A stretch of 64,000 nt of DNA, taken from Sternotherus odoratus (lineage: Eukaryota > Chordata > Testudines > Kinosternidae). The notes under the pieces were generated by a model. That model saw only the letters and a program-made list of their open reading frames with translations, searched no databases and was not told where the DNA came from. Both the position numbers and the translations under genes were made by a program. Every line of letters begins with the position of its first letter. Within the stretch, counting starts at the first letter, position 1. Below are positions 23,885-34,836 of the stretch, in pieces. The stretch spans positions 45,448,890-45,512,889 of the forward strand of contig JAVMKO010000003.1 of the NCBI GenBank assembly GCA_032164245.1, given 5' to 3'.

Positions 23885-24768
23885 TATTACATGGGAAAGG
23901 AGGAAGAGTGATTAGATACACTCCTAATTCCTAGGCAGACAGTGAAGTGAAAACCATTAATTTTGGTTCTTCCAAAATAGGACTTTTCTTGAAAAATCTT
24001 CCCACAAAAAAAATTGTGATTTTTGACTGTTCATACCAGTTTGGGGTGCATTTTTGTCTGCAGACTTGTGAGCTTTCTCATTTTCTGACCAGCTCTACTC
24101 TGAAAGAGCATTGTTACTGGTTATTTGCAGTGGGTATTTCATATCAATCTATTAAACTGATTGAAATCCAGCCAAGTAAATTGGATCCATGAGTTTCTGT
24201 GGTGGAAGGAGAGGTGTTAGGAGGAGTTATTTATAAGTCCTACTCCAGGGAAGTAGAAAGTATAGTGCTTTGAAAAACCTTGTAGTTGCTAGTGATTAGA
24301 ACTAACTAAAGAGATAGGTACAACTGCTACTCAGTGCTTGGATTGGTAGAGAATTTTTTGATTTAATATTAAAAACTAGTTGAAGATGAACAAAAATAAC
24401 TATTAAAAAATCCAAATAAATTTCCCATATATGAATTAAAATGACACCCTCTAGAAGCTTTTAAATTCTCAAAAAACAAAACAAAACCCTAAACCCAAAG
24501 ATAGCATAGCCAGAATTCTTATAGAAAGCCTTTGGCAGAAGGCATTTGCACAAGTTATTTTTTAAACTTGTCCTGCTATACAGCCCCTTCATCTTGTATG
24601 AGGAGGCTGGGTTTACTTTTTAATTAAAAGATGGCATTCTACACCACTACCAAATTTCTCTGAAAGAAGAAAAAAAAGAACACCACACTTAATCAAAACT
24701 GAGATTAACAAAATCTCCTGAGCAGTATGTCTATCTGACTGTCATCTCCAGTACCTCTCTCTATATAG
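23885..24768. other. No feature recognised
   Basis: A/T-rich sequence with chance open frames only. Confidence 0.4.
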
Positions 24769-25070
24769 CTGGGGTAGGCAACCTATAGCACACATGCCAA
24801 AGGTGGCACGCAAGCTGATTTTCAGTGGCACTCACATTGCCTGGGTCCTGGCCACTGGTCTGAGGGGCTCTGCATTTTAATTTAATTTTAAATGAAGCTT
24901 TTTAAACATTTTAAAAACCTTATTTACTTTACATACAAGAGATTAGTTCTATATTATAGACATAGAGACGTTCTAAAAACATTAAAATGTATTACTGGCA
25001 CAAGAAACCTTAAATTAGAGTGAACAAATGAAGGCTCGGCACACCGCTTCTGAAAGGTTGCCAATCCCTG
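24769..25070 (-). mobile_element. hAT non-autonomous element, copy 2
   Basis: Reverse complement of the 4005-4311 element across its whole length ('ggtaggcaacctatagcaca' at the left, 'tgaaaggttgccaatccctg' at the right). Its flanks ctatatag (24761-24768) and ctctataa (25071-25078) agree at six of eight positions, a decayed 8-bp duplication. Confidence 0.88.
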
Positions 25071-25078
25071 CTCTATAA

Positions 25079-25234
25079 TGTCTAAGGTACACCTACACTT
25101 GCAGCAGCATGTGGAGTGCAGACACTGCACATCCTGCTAGCAAAGATATTAGTAGCAGTGTAGATGCTGAGGAAGGGCTTAGGTGAGTAGAGTTGAGTGC
25201 CCTACATGCCTGAACACCCAGAGTGTATATCCTA
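25079..25234. mobile_element. MITE of unknown superfamily, left piece
   Basis: Contains 'ggtacacctacacttgcagc' and, further in, 'agtagcagtgtagatg'. The right piece at 25716-25853 carries the mirror phrases ('tgctatttttagcagtgtag', 'ggctataggtgtagttgcct'). The pieces look like the two halves of one terminal-inverted-repeat element split by a CR1. Confidence 0.4.
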
Positions 25235-25715
25235 CATAGATAAAATTATGAGTGGTGTGGAGAACGTGAATAAGGAAAAGTTATTTACTTGTTCCCATAA
25301 TATAAGAACTGTTCCCATAATATAAGGACCACTAAATGAAATTCATGGGCAGCAGATTTAAAATGAATAAAAGGAAGTTCTTCACACAGCGCACAGTCAA
25401 CCTGTGGATCTCTTTGCCTGAGGAGGTTGTGAAGGCTAGGAATATAATAGGGTTTAAAAAAGAACTGGATAAATTCATGGAGATTAAGTCCATTAATGGC
25501 TATTAGCGAGGATGGGTAAGGAATGACACCATAGGAATGACCCTAGCCTTTGTTTGACAAAGGGGGGTGATGGATGGCAGGAAAGATATCACTTGACCGT
25601 TACCTGTTAGATTCACTCACTCCAAGGCACCTGGCATTGGCCACTGTCGGTAGACGGGATACTGGGCTGGATGGACCTTTGGTCTGACCCGGTATGGCCA
25701 AACTTATGTTCTTAC
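25235..25715 (+). mobile_element. CR1-type LINE 3' end
   Basis: Carries 'gtgaataaggaaaagttatt', 'aaattcatgggcagcagatt', 'aaaggaagttcttcacacag', then the 3' end 'tactgggctggatggacctt ... gacccggtatggccaaactt'. A 20-base tandem duplication (gttcccataatataag..., 25291-25330) is present. This is a different CR1 subfamily from the one ending at 6796. Confidence 0.9.
25291..25330 (+). repeat. 20-bp tandem duplication within CR1
   Basis: gttcccataatataagaact is followed directly by gttcccataatataaggacc, with 18 of 20 bases matching. Confidence 0.9.
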
Positions 25716-25853
25716 ATCCTATCTACAAACCCAAGCAGTGCCTTCCATGTCTCCACTGCTATTTTTAGCAGTGTAGTGCTCCTCTGCCACCCTGCTTGCC
25801 AGAGTCTTTCACTGGGTCATGTGGCTATAGGTGTAGTTGCCTGTACTCTATAC
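25716..25853. mobile_element. MITE of unknown superfamily, right piece
   Basis: Mirror-image partner of 25079-25234; see that entry. It ends just before the next hAT element. Confidence 0.4.
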
Positions 25854-26255
25854 CAGTGGTTTTCAAACTTTTTTTCTGGAGACCCAGTTGAACAAAATTG
25901 TTGATGCCCATAACCCAGTGGATCTGGGGATGAGGGGTTTGAGGTTTGGGAGGGCTCAGGACTGGGGGAAAGGGTTTGGATGCAGGGGTGAGGGCTGCAG
26001 GGTGGAGCCAGGGATCAGAAGTTTGGGGTATAGGAGGGGGGGCTCAGGGCTGGGGCAGGAAGTTGGGATATGGAGGTCAGGGCTGTGGGCTGGGGGTGCA
26101 GGCTCTTGGGTGGGGCCAGGGATGGGGGCTTGTGGTACAGTAATGGAATCCAGGTTTGGAAGGGGCTCAGGGCAGGGGATTGGGGCTGCAAGCTTGGGGC
26201 ACAGGCTTACCTTGGATGGCTCCTGGTCAGCAGTGCAGTTCGGGGGCTAAAGCAG
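25854..26255 (+). mobile_element. hAT element, right-truncated, with G-rich tandem repeat
   Basis: Starts with cagtggttttcaaacttttt, a hAT-type terminal sequence related to the one at 44791-45115. It continues 'ctggagacccagttgaacaa'. The rest is a run of imperfect units around 'gggctcagggctggggcag' and 'ggtttggatgcaggggtgag'. The expected right inverted end is absent. The 137-codon frame across it is a by-product of the G-rich repeat. Confidence 0.75.
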
Positions 26256-26844
26256 ATGCAAAGAGAAATTATAAAAGTGAGAGGAGGACACTAAGTTTGT
26301 GTAGCACATTGATACTGTTGGACTAAAATGGGTGATAGACCTCAAATTGAAGGCCATTTGAAAGACATGGATGCTCCTATACAGCTGAGGCCAGAGCTTT
26401 AAAGCTTCCCTCCGAAAGCGGTGACTATGGTTGCTCACCCTCCTGAAGAGTGAATCCTCACATGAGCAGAATCACTTATGTGAGTATTATGTTGTGCAGC
26501 CACAGCTTTTACCCTGGGGGATTAATTTCTCCCTATGTAGATATAATTTGCATGCCTTGTGTTTTAATATTCCTTTTCATTAAGGGGATATGACACTCAT
26601 GGACGGTACAGTAATTGGTTTCCATAACAGTTTGATTAGTACCATAATAAGAATTGCATAAAATGAATTTCTTGCAATTATGTGGAAGCAAAATACCATC
26701 TGGGTTCTTCCTCTCTTTACCTTCAGTTTATTTTTAGCCACCTCTTGCTGATCCAACTGCACTGATCCGACTACAACACTGAACTACATCACTGAACTGA
26801 TCCAACTACAACACTGCATCCAATATTGCATGATGATCAGATGC
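26256..26844. other. Unassigned; short tandem-like phrase at 26761-26823
   Basis: actgatccgactacaacact and ctgatccaactacaacactg recur about 30 bases apart. No other feature recognised. Confidence 0.35.
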
Positions 26845-26893
26845 TAAACAGAATTAGTAAGGCAAAGTGGGTGAAGTAATATCTTTTGTTGGA
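26845..26893 (-). mobile_element. Repeat terminus fused to 18S rRNA sequence
   Basis: On the minus strand, 'ggtccaacaaaagatattac' then 'ttcacccactttgcc' follows directly after the 18S-derived sequence. I recall this phrase as the end of an abundant amniote interspersed repeat with a palindromic terminus like the PLE termini in this window. The attribution to a PLE is inference; the junction itself is seen. Confidence 0.5.
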
Positions 26894-27890
26894 CCAAAGT
26901 AAATGCTTTGAATCCCCAGGACACTCAGTTAAGAGCATCAAGGGAGCACCAAGGGGCAGGGGCTGTGACAGGCAGTAGCTCACCTCGCACCGAACCGCCA
27001 GCTTGGTCCCAAGATTCAACAATGATCTTTTTAACGGTAGCAACTTTAATATATGCTATTGGAGCTGGAATTGCTGCAGCCGCTGGCACCAGACTTGCCC
27101 TCCAGTAGATCCTCGTTAAAGGATTTCAAGTGTACTCAGTCCAATGATGGGGCCTCAAAAGAGTCCTGTATTGTTATTTCTTGTCACTACCTCTCCCGGT
27201 CAGGAGTGGGTAATTTTCGTGCCTGCTGCCTTCCTTGGATGTGGTAGCCATTTCTCAGGCTCCCTCTCCGGAATCAAACCCTGATTCCTCATTACCCCTG
27301 GTCACCATTGTAAGCACAGAAGTGACAAAGAGTCCTGTGGCACCTTAAAAGACTGACAAAGTATTGAAGCATAAGCTTTCGTGGGATAATACCCACTTTA
27401 TCGGATGCATGCAGTGGAAGTTACTTCCACTGCCATGCGTCCGACGAAGTGGGTATTCAATACTTATTCTTCAATACTTTAGTTAGTCTTTAAGGTGCCA
27501 CAGGACTCTGTCACTTCTGCAATTCCAGACTAATATGGCTACCTCTCTGATTCATAGCATTAAAAGTTGATAGGGCAGACATCCAAATGCATCACAGCCA
27601 CCAAAATTATCTAGCGTGCAATCGGCCCAATATTATCTAGAATCACCAAAGTGGCCAGGCGAGCCCGGGTTGGTTTTGGTCTGATAAATGCACACATCCC
27701 CGGAGGTCAGCTCTCGTTGGCATGGATCAGCTCTAGAATTACCACAGTTATCCAAGTAAGGGTTGGCGCAACCAAAGGAACCATAACTGATTTAATGAGC
27801 CATTCACAGTTTCACTGTACTGGCTCTGTGTACTTAGACATGCATGGCTTAATCTTTGAGACAAGCATATGCTACTGGCAGGATCAACCA
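26894..27890 (-). pseudogene. 18S ribosomal RNA pseudogene (5' part, interrupted)
   Basis: Reverse complementing 27890 to 27554 gives ggttgatcctgccagtagca, tgcttgtctcaaagattaag, ggctcattaaatcagttatg and on to ctgccctatcaacttt, the first roughly 310 bases of 18S rRNA. After a 238-base insertion it resumes at 27315: caatggtgacc, 'ggagagggagcctgagaaat', 'ctaccacatccaaggaaggc', the highly conserved 'tctggtgccagcggctgcag' region, 'tattaaagttgct', and 'gatgctcttaactgagtgtc'. It stops at 'aaagcatttactttg' (about nt 850 of 18S). Many CpG sites of the functional gene have become TpG or CpA, and small indels are present, so it is not functional. There is no 5.8S, 28S or spacer sequence. It starts within about five bases of the mature 5' end and lacks the 3' half, unlike a simple 5'-truncated retrocopy. 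Confidence 0.92.
27316..27553. mobile_element. PLE-type palindromic terminus inserted into the 18S pseudogene
   Basis: Left arm: agtcctgtggcaccttaaaa, then agcataagctttcgtgggat, acccactttatcggatgcat. The right arm is its near reverse complement from 27421: acttccactgccatgcgtcc, gacgaagtgggtattcaata, agtctttaaggtgccacagg, then gactaatatggctacctctc tgattc. The right arm equals the 3' end of the PLE copy at 3160-3297. The arms are about 105 and 133 bases, with the centre near 27420. There is no coding part. It splits the 18S sequence cleanly, near 18S nt 315, and lost only a few bases there. Confidence 0.8.
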
Positions 27891-29692
27891 TCCTGGAAAT
27901 GATTAAGTAAGGGGACATGCTAGATAACTCTCTGCAAAGACAGACATAACCCATTTAACACTAATGCAATTTACATTCTTCTAAGGGGAGGTAAATAATC
28001 TTGTGCATGTAGGTATAATCTTTTTACATGTTATATAGAACAAAAACTCAGACCCTCCTCCATTTTGTTGAGTATTGTATCTTTGGGTACAAAGTTTGAT
28101 GAATTTAAGAAATCTTCATTGCTACTTTTGTGTCATCTCCTGATTTGTGGCTACTTTACTTGGATTAACAGAATCATAACTATCATGTTTTGACAATATG
28201 GTCACTGATTGAGTTACACTTCCTTCATATAATAGAAAAGTGATCTGTAATAATAATCAGCTTTTTGTTTCCCAAAATGTTCTGTAAAGATTGTGGAATT
28301 ATCTTCCTGCACTCAGTTGCAGAGTAAAGTGGTAGTGCACTGTAGATGAACAGTAATCATTACTATAGTATACAAGAAGCTAACATTTATGCCAGCAATC
28401 TCTTTTTGAAAAGGTGCAGTTTTTTCTATTTTTAGCAAAAATGTTACCATTTTCCCCCAATCACTCTAAAATATATATACAGTCAACTTCACTTCATGCA
28501 GATTTTCTTCAAAAGGCCTTCATAATTGCTTTCAAATGTTAGTAGTAATGGGTGCAGACAGCACATTAATGTAGAAATTTTAATACAGGACCTAATGCAT
28601 TAGATTAAAAATGTCAATTTCAGATAAGCATCTTAAAGTATTATGGGGTAATACTTTAGTTGTGACACATACATGGAAATCCTTGAGATCCTTCTGTCAG
28701 AGACCCAATCAAGTACCCCCTCTTGGCCACTCACCAGATTGTTGAATCCAGACACTAAATCCCCATGTGCTCAAAAATACTTTGGCTCTCAGTAGGTTGC
28801 AGCATTATTTCCTCTTTTGGTCTTGCTGGCTCATTTCCTGGGCATTGATATTAATTCTATTACCCCTTCACAGAAATAGAGACTCCCCCAGGACCACCAG
28901 CAGTGACCCCCAAGAAACTCCAGTAACTTACACACACCCTCTCCCAGAACTCCATCCAAAGGTTTGAGCCTTCTTGTCTGCCTCTCCAAGGAACCACATG
29001 CCATGTGTAACAAAAACACAAAGATACTTTTCACAGAATTCTTACACCTTATTGATCTTTACTTAATCACATAAGAAATGCACAGATCCACACAAACGCA
29101 CATTTCCCTGCATTAGTTTCCTCATCCTACAGAGCATTCTTTGTGCAACGTTTAGGGTATTCTAGGGTCAGAGAGGGATCGCCCATTGCAGTGGCTTGAG
29201 TTCTGAAACACAGAACTTCTTTCCTCAGCTTGCCTTCTGTGACCTCTGTGTCCTATCCCTTCCCTTCTCCTGCCCAAACTTCCTGTAGGGCTCTCCAAGA
29301 ATCCTCTCCCCATGAGTCCTCTTGAAACCCCTGCTTTGTCATGTTTGTAATGTTGCATGTGGAACTGGAATCCCCCTAGGATGCAGTTACTATTTTGTTC
29401 TCTCAGGTAAGGCCTATTCAGGTGGTGATAATTCTTGATGATTCAATATTGTCTATAGTCTGGCATAGAAGTATTTCCAGGCTTCTAAATCATTGCCTAT
29501 ACACATACGTGGGGCAGAGTTCATAACTACTACAGACAGATCTTCCAAATCATTATGTCTCCCATACTCTACACTGTGTGTTGAATCAGATCTGCACCAC
29601 CCATAGGCGATGATGTACTACATTACAACTGGATAGTTTTATACATTGGCATTTTGTTCATATATAAAAGTGCACCTTTTTTTGGATTATAA
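27891..29692. other. Unassigned; possible old LTR-like sequence at 28695-29380
   Basis: The left 800 bases are A/T-rich and unremarkable. From about 28695 the composition changes to pyrimidine-rich sequence starting 'tgtcagagacccaatcaagt'. It has the feel of a minus-strand reptile LTR, but I could not find matching ends or target duplications. Confidence 0.25.
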
Positions 29693-29986
29693 TTTCTTAT
29701 TGTCTTCACTACCAGGATAAATCAACCTAAATTACACTACTCCAGCTACATGAATAACGTAGCTGAAGGGGACATAGCTTAAGTCAACCTAGGTCTTCAC
29801 TGTGCTGCGTTGATGGGAGATAATCTCTCGTCGATTTACCTTACTCAGCTCGGGGAGCTGGAGTGCTGGAGTTGACCAGAGAGTTCTCTGCTGTCAATTT
29901 AGTGGGTCTTCACTAGACCCATGAAATTGACCCCCCTGCGTCAGTTGCAGCAGTGTTTATCTCCCTGGTAGTGAAGACAAGCCCAT
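29693..29986. mobile_element. Harbinger-like MITE
   Basis: Left 'attgtcttcactaccaggat', right end 'ggtagtgaagacaagcccat': inverted ends sharing tgtcttcactacc. The interior has the near-palindromic 'cagctacatgaataacgtagctg', which also appears (better preserved) in the 55172-55464 element, so the two are relatives. Confidence 0.8.
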
Positions 29987-30960
29987 AGTGTTGGAGTAAA
30001 TGAAAGCTAATTCAGTACCATATTTAAAACCTCTCCTCTTACCACTAATGTACATGCTTAGCTTTAAGACCAGTAGTTGTCTCATATGAATATTAATTAT
30101 TTTCACAATTAGGCTCATCTATACATAGAATAAAAATGGGGTGCAGAATATAGAATACTGGCGTTCCTTTCAGCTAAATATTTGAATACATAATATTACA
30201 CAGTATATCAGTTACATACATCAGTTACATAATTGCATCAATTACAAACTATTTAGAAATAGCTGAAATTTTTCATTTTTATTTGCCTTTTGTAATGAGT
30301 GCACTGAAAATAGGCTGCAAATACAAGCATAATTGCTAATGTATGAATACCTATTTTTTATTATGTACTTATAATGGATTTTTTCAGTAAAAAATGGAAT
30401 AGCTTTTTTTTCCTCTCAGAAATCACCTCATGCATTCTGGACCTAGGAAAACAACAGACCTAGGAAAACAACAGACAATATCATATTAAATCTTGTGTAA
30501 TCTTGTATAAACATTGTACTGTTTTGTTTGCCACAAAAAACAAGCTTAATATTTACCCACACTGCGGATGTGTGTGCCTTGCTGGGATGAGGTATTATAA
30601 ACATTATCACTGCAGACAATTGAAAGAAACAGTGTAGGAGTCACAATTACAGGTTCAAGAACCTATTTTTCTTCTTTCTCCCACACACACTCATCTGTTG
30701 TCATATTCTCTTTCGATGGTTTGCAAATTTCCAGTGTTTTTCAGAATGTCCTTCTGTTAACTAGATTCATAACAACAACATACCATCTTTTATCATCATC
30801 ATCCACTCAAACCTTCTTCACAAAATGGTATTACAGTATTATTTACAGTTCAGATACCTAGATGGGATTTAAGAACTGAAATGCTGATAGCATCATGAAT
30901 CAATACATGAGAAGAGAGCTTAAATCTGAGGATAAAACAGCTGTGGGTTTTTAATTATAG
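29987..30960. other. No feature recognised
   Basis: A/T-rich unique-looking sequence. A 17-base phrase, ggacctaggaaaacaac or its near copy, is tandemly duplicated at 30440-30475. Confidence 0.35.
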
Positions 30961-30982
30961 TGTGTGTGTGTGTGTGTGTGTG
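30961..30982 (+). repeat. (TG)n microsatellite
   Basis: Eleven uninterrupted tg units. Confidence 0.95.
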
Positions 30983-30989
30983 GTGTTGG

Positions 30990-31330
30990 TAGTCCATTGC
31001 TGATGATGATATTGTTTAATGATCATGTTCGGCTGTGCATATGACTCTGAAGTTTGAACCCTGATGTACAGAATTGGCCGCACTGAAGGCATGGGAAATC
31101 CATATGTATGATGCAGCTCTGTGGCGCCTTTCATGTGCAGCCTGGAGATGATTTCATCGATCCCACTCAAACCTATTTTATGCTGATCTTGTCAGAGACC
31201 ATCAGTGAGTCCTGTTCTGAGCCATTTTCTCAAGTTCTTTGAGATGCGTGCAAGCTCACTGAAGACTGCTTTTCAGGTTATCTTTGAAGCGCTTAGACGG
31301 ACGACCCTTCTTTTTTTGTTTTTCTTCAGT
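30990..31330 (-). pseudogene. Possible LINE C-terminal remnant
   Basis: The minus-strand translation near 31305-31260 gives RPSKRFKDNLKSSLQ, like the GRPxKRYKDxLKxxLK phrase near the C-terminus of several LINE proteins. Upstream at about 31020-31140 pieces such as CIRVQTSES are decayed. No reverse transcriptase motif survives, so the assignment is weak. Confidence 0.35.
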
Positions 31331-31335
31331 GCAGA

Positions 31336-32986
31336 CATACCCTAAAAAGAGAGAGAGACACATTGCTCTCAGTTCCAATACTTTGGACACAACCAGCAGC
31401 AGTCCAGCCCTCCAATTGCAGGGGAAATCCCGCTCTGCACCATGTTGAAGCATGCTTAGTGTGATGCTGTTTTGGGGAATTTACCTGCTAAAATCTAAGT
31501 CTTTACTCAGCATTTGTGAAGTGTTATTTGTCAAAGGCTTTTAACTTGTCCAGATTTGTGTAGATTGTCTCACAGAAGCAAAAGACTCATCCCTGACACA
31601 AAGGCTACCCCCAACCAAATCTTAAGTGCCTGCTCCACAGTAGAGGTGTACTAGAGCTGTTCAAAGAACAAGTCACCAGCAGTTTTTAACTTGGACAAAA
31701 CCATGTTTCCAAGCCTTGTTCTTGGATATAGCTGAACTGTTTTGAAAACACCAGGCATGGAAAATTTCAACAAAAACGATTCAAGTATGGGAAAGTTCAT
31801 AAGCAACTGAAAACAGGGTCTTATAATGGAAAATGTCAGGTACCCTTAACAATAGGCAGTGCTGCCAGCTCTGCTTATAATCAAGGATAGTGACAACGTG
31901 CCTGAATTCTGCTGCTTCTGTTATCTAACTTCTGTATAAAGTACTGAGTTAAAACAAAAAATATGGCTACATTATCTGATTGTGTAATTCTAATGAGGTA
32001 AACTGTCTTCTGGTAGCAGAGAATTTGTCCTTGTTACTTCCAATTTGCAAATCTAATGTACTAAATGGAATTTGCTTGCAATGCAAAGTGGGCCTGAAAG
32101 TTGTCAATGGATTAATGATAATTCAGTGAGCACTTTTTCAAAAAGGGAAGTCAGTGAAATCATATGCAGGAAACCTGTAAAATAATAGGGGCCTGTATAC
32201 AGCATAAGAAATCAGTATATGATATAATCATATGCAAGGAAATAAATCACTAAATTGTAGGTGTTCAAATTAGGATTAAACCAAACGAGGACTTCAGGTA
32301 TTTCAGTCAATCTACGTCTGCAGCTAATAAATGTAACAGAATAAGTGCCAAATTCTGTAATCTTACTTCAGCTGAGTAGTATTTACTCAGATGAGTAATT
32401 TCATTGCTAATTTATTTGAGCAAGGCTTGCAGAATCTAGCCTAAAATATTAAAATGGCCCCCAAATCAACAGAATTATTGTAATCTTTTTTAAGAGCCAT
32501 AGCCATTCAGTGACCATGCCTGAAACCAAATTGAAATGTGTCATAGCAACTATGATTACAATTATGGAGCAACAGGAGAGCCTTTTAAATTATACTGCTC
32601 TCTCTCTCTCATCTCACTTTTTTATTGGAATGGGAAATTAGAAACAGGATAATTCAACAATTTATCTAGAGGTAAAAGAATAAAGAGGAACAGCTGCTAA
32701 TTTGATTGAAATGAGAATGCAGCCAGAGGGCTGGAGCAGTTGTTCTGGCAATCTCTATATTCTTCTCCACAAACTGCACAAGTAGCCATCAATGGAGTGG
32801 TGACAAACCTCAAACCATTTGCAACATGAGATACAGTAACCAGTTAAAAATGGTGTACGAAGCACAAAACTTAAATCAATATTATTTTACTTTTTATTTG
32901 AAAGCAACAGTGAGGTTGGATGATGCATATAGTTTCGTAACTAATTATTGCAGGGTTTAGAATAAAACAGGTTGAAGTTAGGTTGG
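31336..32986. other. No feature recognised; 32560-32800 looks like candidate conserved non-coding DNA
   Basis: The part at 32560-32800 is free of repeats and has closely spaced homeodomain-like taatt/attaa words and balanced composition, which is suggestive but not diagnostic. The rest is unremarkable. Confidence 0.2.
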
Positions 32987-33475
32987 TGTTGCAGGGTATC
33001 CTGGGGAGTTTCGTAGAAACGAGGCTTACACACAATGGCTAGATGGAAAGTGGTGAGTTTATTGAAGGTTTCGGTTCACTGGCGCTGCGGGGCCCCTTTG
33101 GCAGCGCGACCGCGGAAGGGCCTGGCACATTTAAGGGATGCCCAGGGAAGAAGCCCAATACACAAGGGTGTGTTAGCACAGAAATATTTATGCTTATTTG
33201 CATTTTATACATAGACATATTTTATGAATAGCAAGCAGCTAGCAAGCAAGCACTTATTGGTTACATGCTGTTTTGCCTTAGTTTACCTGTTTAATTTTAC
33301 ACGCACTTGTTTTTACACACACAAGGTAAACAGCTTACACAGCTGAGAAGCTGTTTTTAGACACACACGAGATAACAGGAACACAAGGCCATTTTTATAC
33401 TGATAACCTTAATTATACGTTACCCTGGAGATGACGTAGAAGCGTAACTGCGCCCCCTAACGGTTGCCGTTACAA
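32987..33475 (-). mobile_element. Solo LTR of an endogenous retrovirus-like element
   Basis: On the minus strand it starts TGTAACGGCAACCGTTAGGG and ends in CCTGCAACA, a TG...CA structure. It has a TATA-like GTATAAAAAT (plus 33391-33400) and AATAAA (plus 33058-33063) about 70 bases before the end. A GC-rich R/U5 part (33070-33130) contrasts with its surroundings. It is 489 bases long. I could not find a target duplication, so one end may be off by some bases. No viral genes accompany it. Confidence 0.7.
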
Positions 33476-33559
33476 TAATTTTTTGCTTACTACAGTTGGC
33501 AAATGTTATAAATTAGAAAGTGAAAGCAATTGTTTTCTGTTCAGTAGACCTTTAAAAAT

Positions 33560-33990
33560 CTGAAAATAACTTCATGGGTCTATTGACAAAATTGGGTTTT
33601 CAGCTAAACAAAAGGCTTTGCAAAAATAGCTGTTTTCTGTGGAATTTTTTTTTATTTTTTTCCATTGAAAAACCAAATGCTCAAAAATCCAAAACATTTC
33701 AGCCAAAACCTGAAACATTTTGATTTAGATATGCTGCTACAATGGCCTCCAGTTTCCAAACTTCCTGGCCAGACTATATCTCCCATGATGCACTCTGTTC
33801 AGGGACTTCCATGATACATCATGTCCCCTCTTCAAGAGGGGAGACCATGATGCATCTGGAGACACTATGGCAACATTTCTTAATTTAAATATTTAGGTTT
33901 TCAGCTAAAATGTGTCAATATTAAAATTTTCACTGAAAAATAAAAAATTTCCATGGGGTGGCGAGGAAGAATCAATTTTCCAACCAGCTC
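33560..33990. repeat. Unclassified A/T-rich foldback-type repeat
   Basis: A/T-rich arms ('ttccattgaaaaaccaaatg' on the left, 'aaaattttcactgaaaaata' on the right) surround a GC-richer centre with mirror phrases 'cccatgatgcactctg' and 'gaccatgatgcatc'. The word ttttcagctaaa occurs at both sides. It belongs to no family I can name; 22317-22990 and 54120-54520 have a similar design. Confidence 0.45.
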
Positions 33991-34542
33991 TAGTCATGAG
34001 ACATTGAGTTAGATTGCACCTTGGCCTATGTGCGCATGTGTAGGCACAAAGCAGAGGAAGAAATAATCTAACAGTTCTGGGTAGATTACCCAGGCTTGAT
34101 TCCAAGTCTGCAGGGTTAATTGAGTGCTGCTCACTTACTACTCCTCCACCAGAGCAGGTCATCAGGGAGTGAGTGGAATTTTTGGGTTCACTCCCGGAGC
34201 ACTGGCCAGCGAACCTGAGTTGTGCTGGTATATAAATTACGTCTCCTATAGACAAGGAAGAGCATGGAGATGGCTGCGGCCGCTGAACCACATTTCCTTT
34301 TCTAGGAAAGCACAGGAATGCATTGCCTCTTATCCTGGGCTGTGTTTTGTGACACTGTTTAGACCATTAACTTTAAATATTTAATTAGATTTCACATAAC
34401 TTGATCCAAAAATGAACATTCATTTCAGTTATTGTTAGAGTTATCTGGTATTCCAAATACTGGAATATTTTCTCCAATGGACAAGGTCAAACTTTATCTA
34501 TATATGTTATGTTTTACTTCAAAAACCCCACGTAGAATTTGA
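33991..34542. other. No feature recognised
   Basis: Ordinary sequence; the 128-codon minus-strand frame ending at 34291 has no domain and overlaps repeat sequence. Confidence 0.35.
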
Positions 34543-34550
34543 GTTGCAAC

Positions 34551-34828
34551 CAATGGTGGATTAACCTATAAGCAATAAAAGCACGTGCTTAGGGCCCCAA
34601 GAGAAAAGGGGCCTCAAGCAACAACAAAAAATGGTTACAAAATTACAAGTTTGCACGGCCTTAAATTTAAAAAAATCTCAATTAACGTCGTGGGGCCCCC
34701 AAAGTCCCCCAATGTTGCGTCGATTACACTTTGCGAGTAAAAGCTGGGTTGTGAATGGGGGTGAGAGTTGAAAGGGGGGCCATTGCTTGGCTGTGCTTAG
34801 GGCCCCAGGAGCAATTAATCCGCCGCTG
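34551..34828. mobile_element. hAT non-autonomous element
   Basis: The left end is caatggtggattaacctata and the right end, reverse complemented, is cagcggcggattaattgctc. The 8-bp duplication gttgcaac is exact on both sides (34543-34550 and 34829-34836). The interior repeats 'gcttagggcccc' in direct orientation near both ends. It is 278 bases with no transposase. Confidence 0.95.
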
Positions 34829-34836
34829 GTTGCAAC

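Noticed and set aside
26894..27890. Functional 18S rRNA gene
   Set aside because: Only the 5' half is present, it is interrupted, CpG sites are decayed and no rDNA spacer or promoter is visible.
32987..33475. CpG island promoter of a host gene (GC-rich patch near 33070-33130)
   Set aside because: The patch is inside a sequence with TG...CA ends, a TATA-like box and a polyadenylation signal in LTR order.
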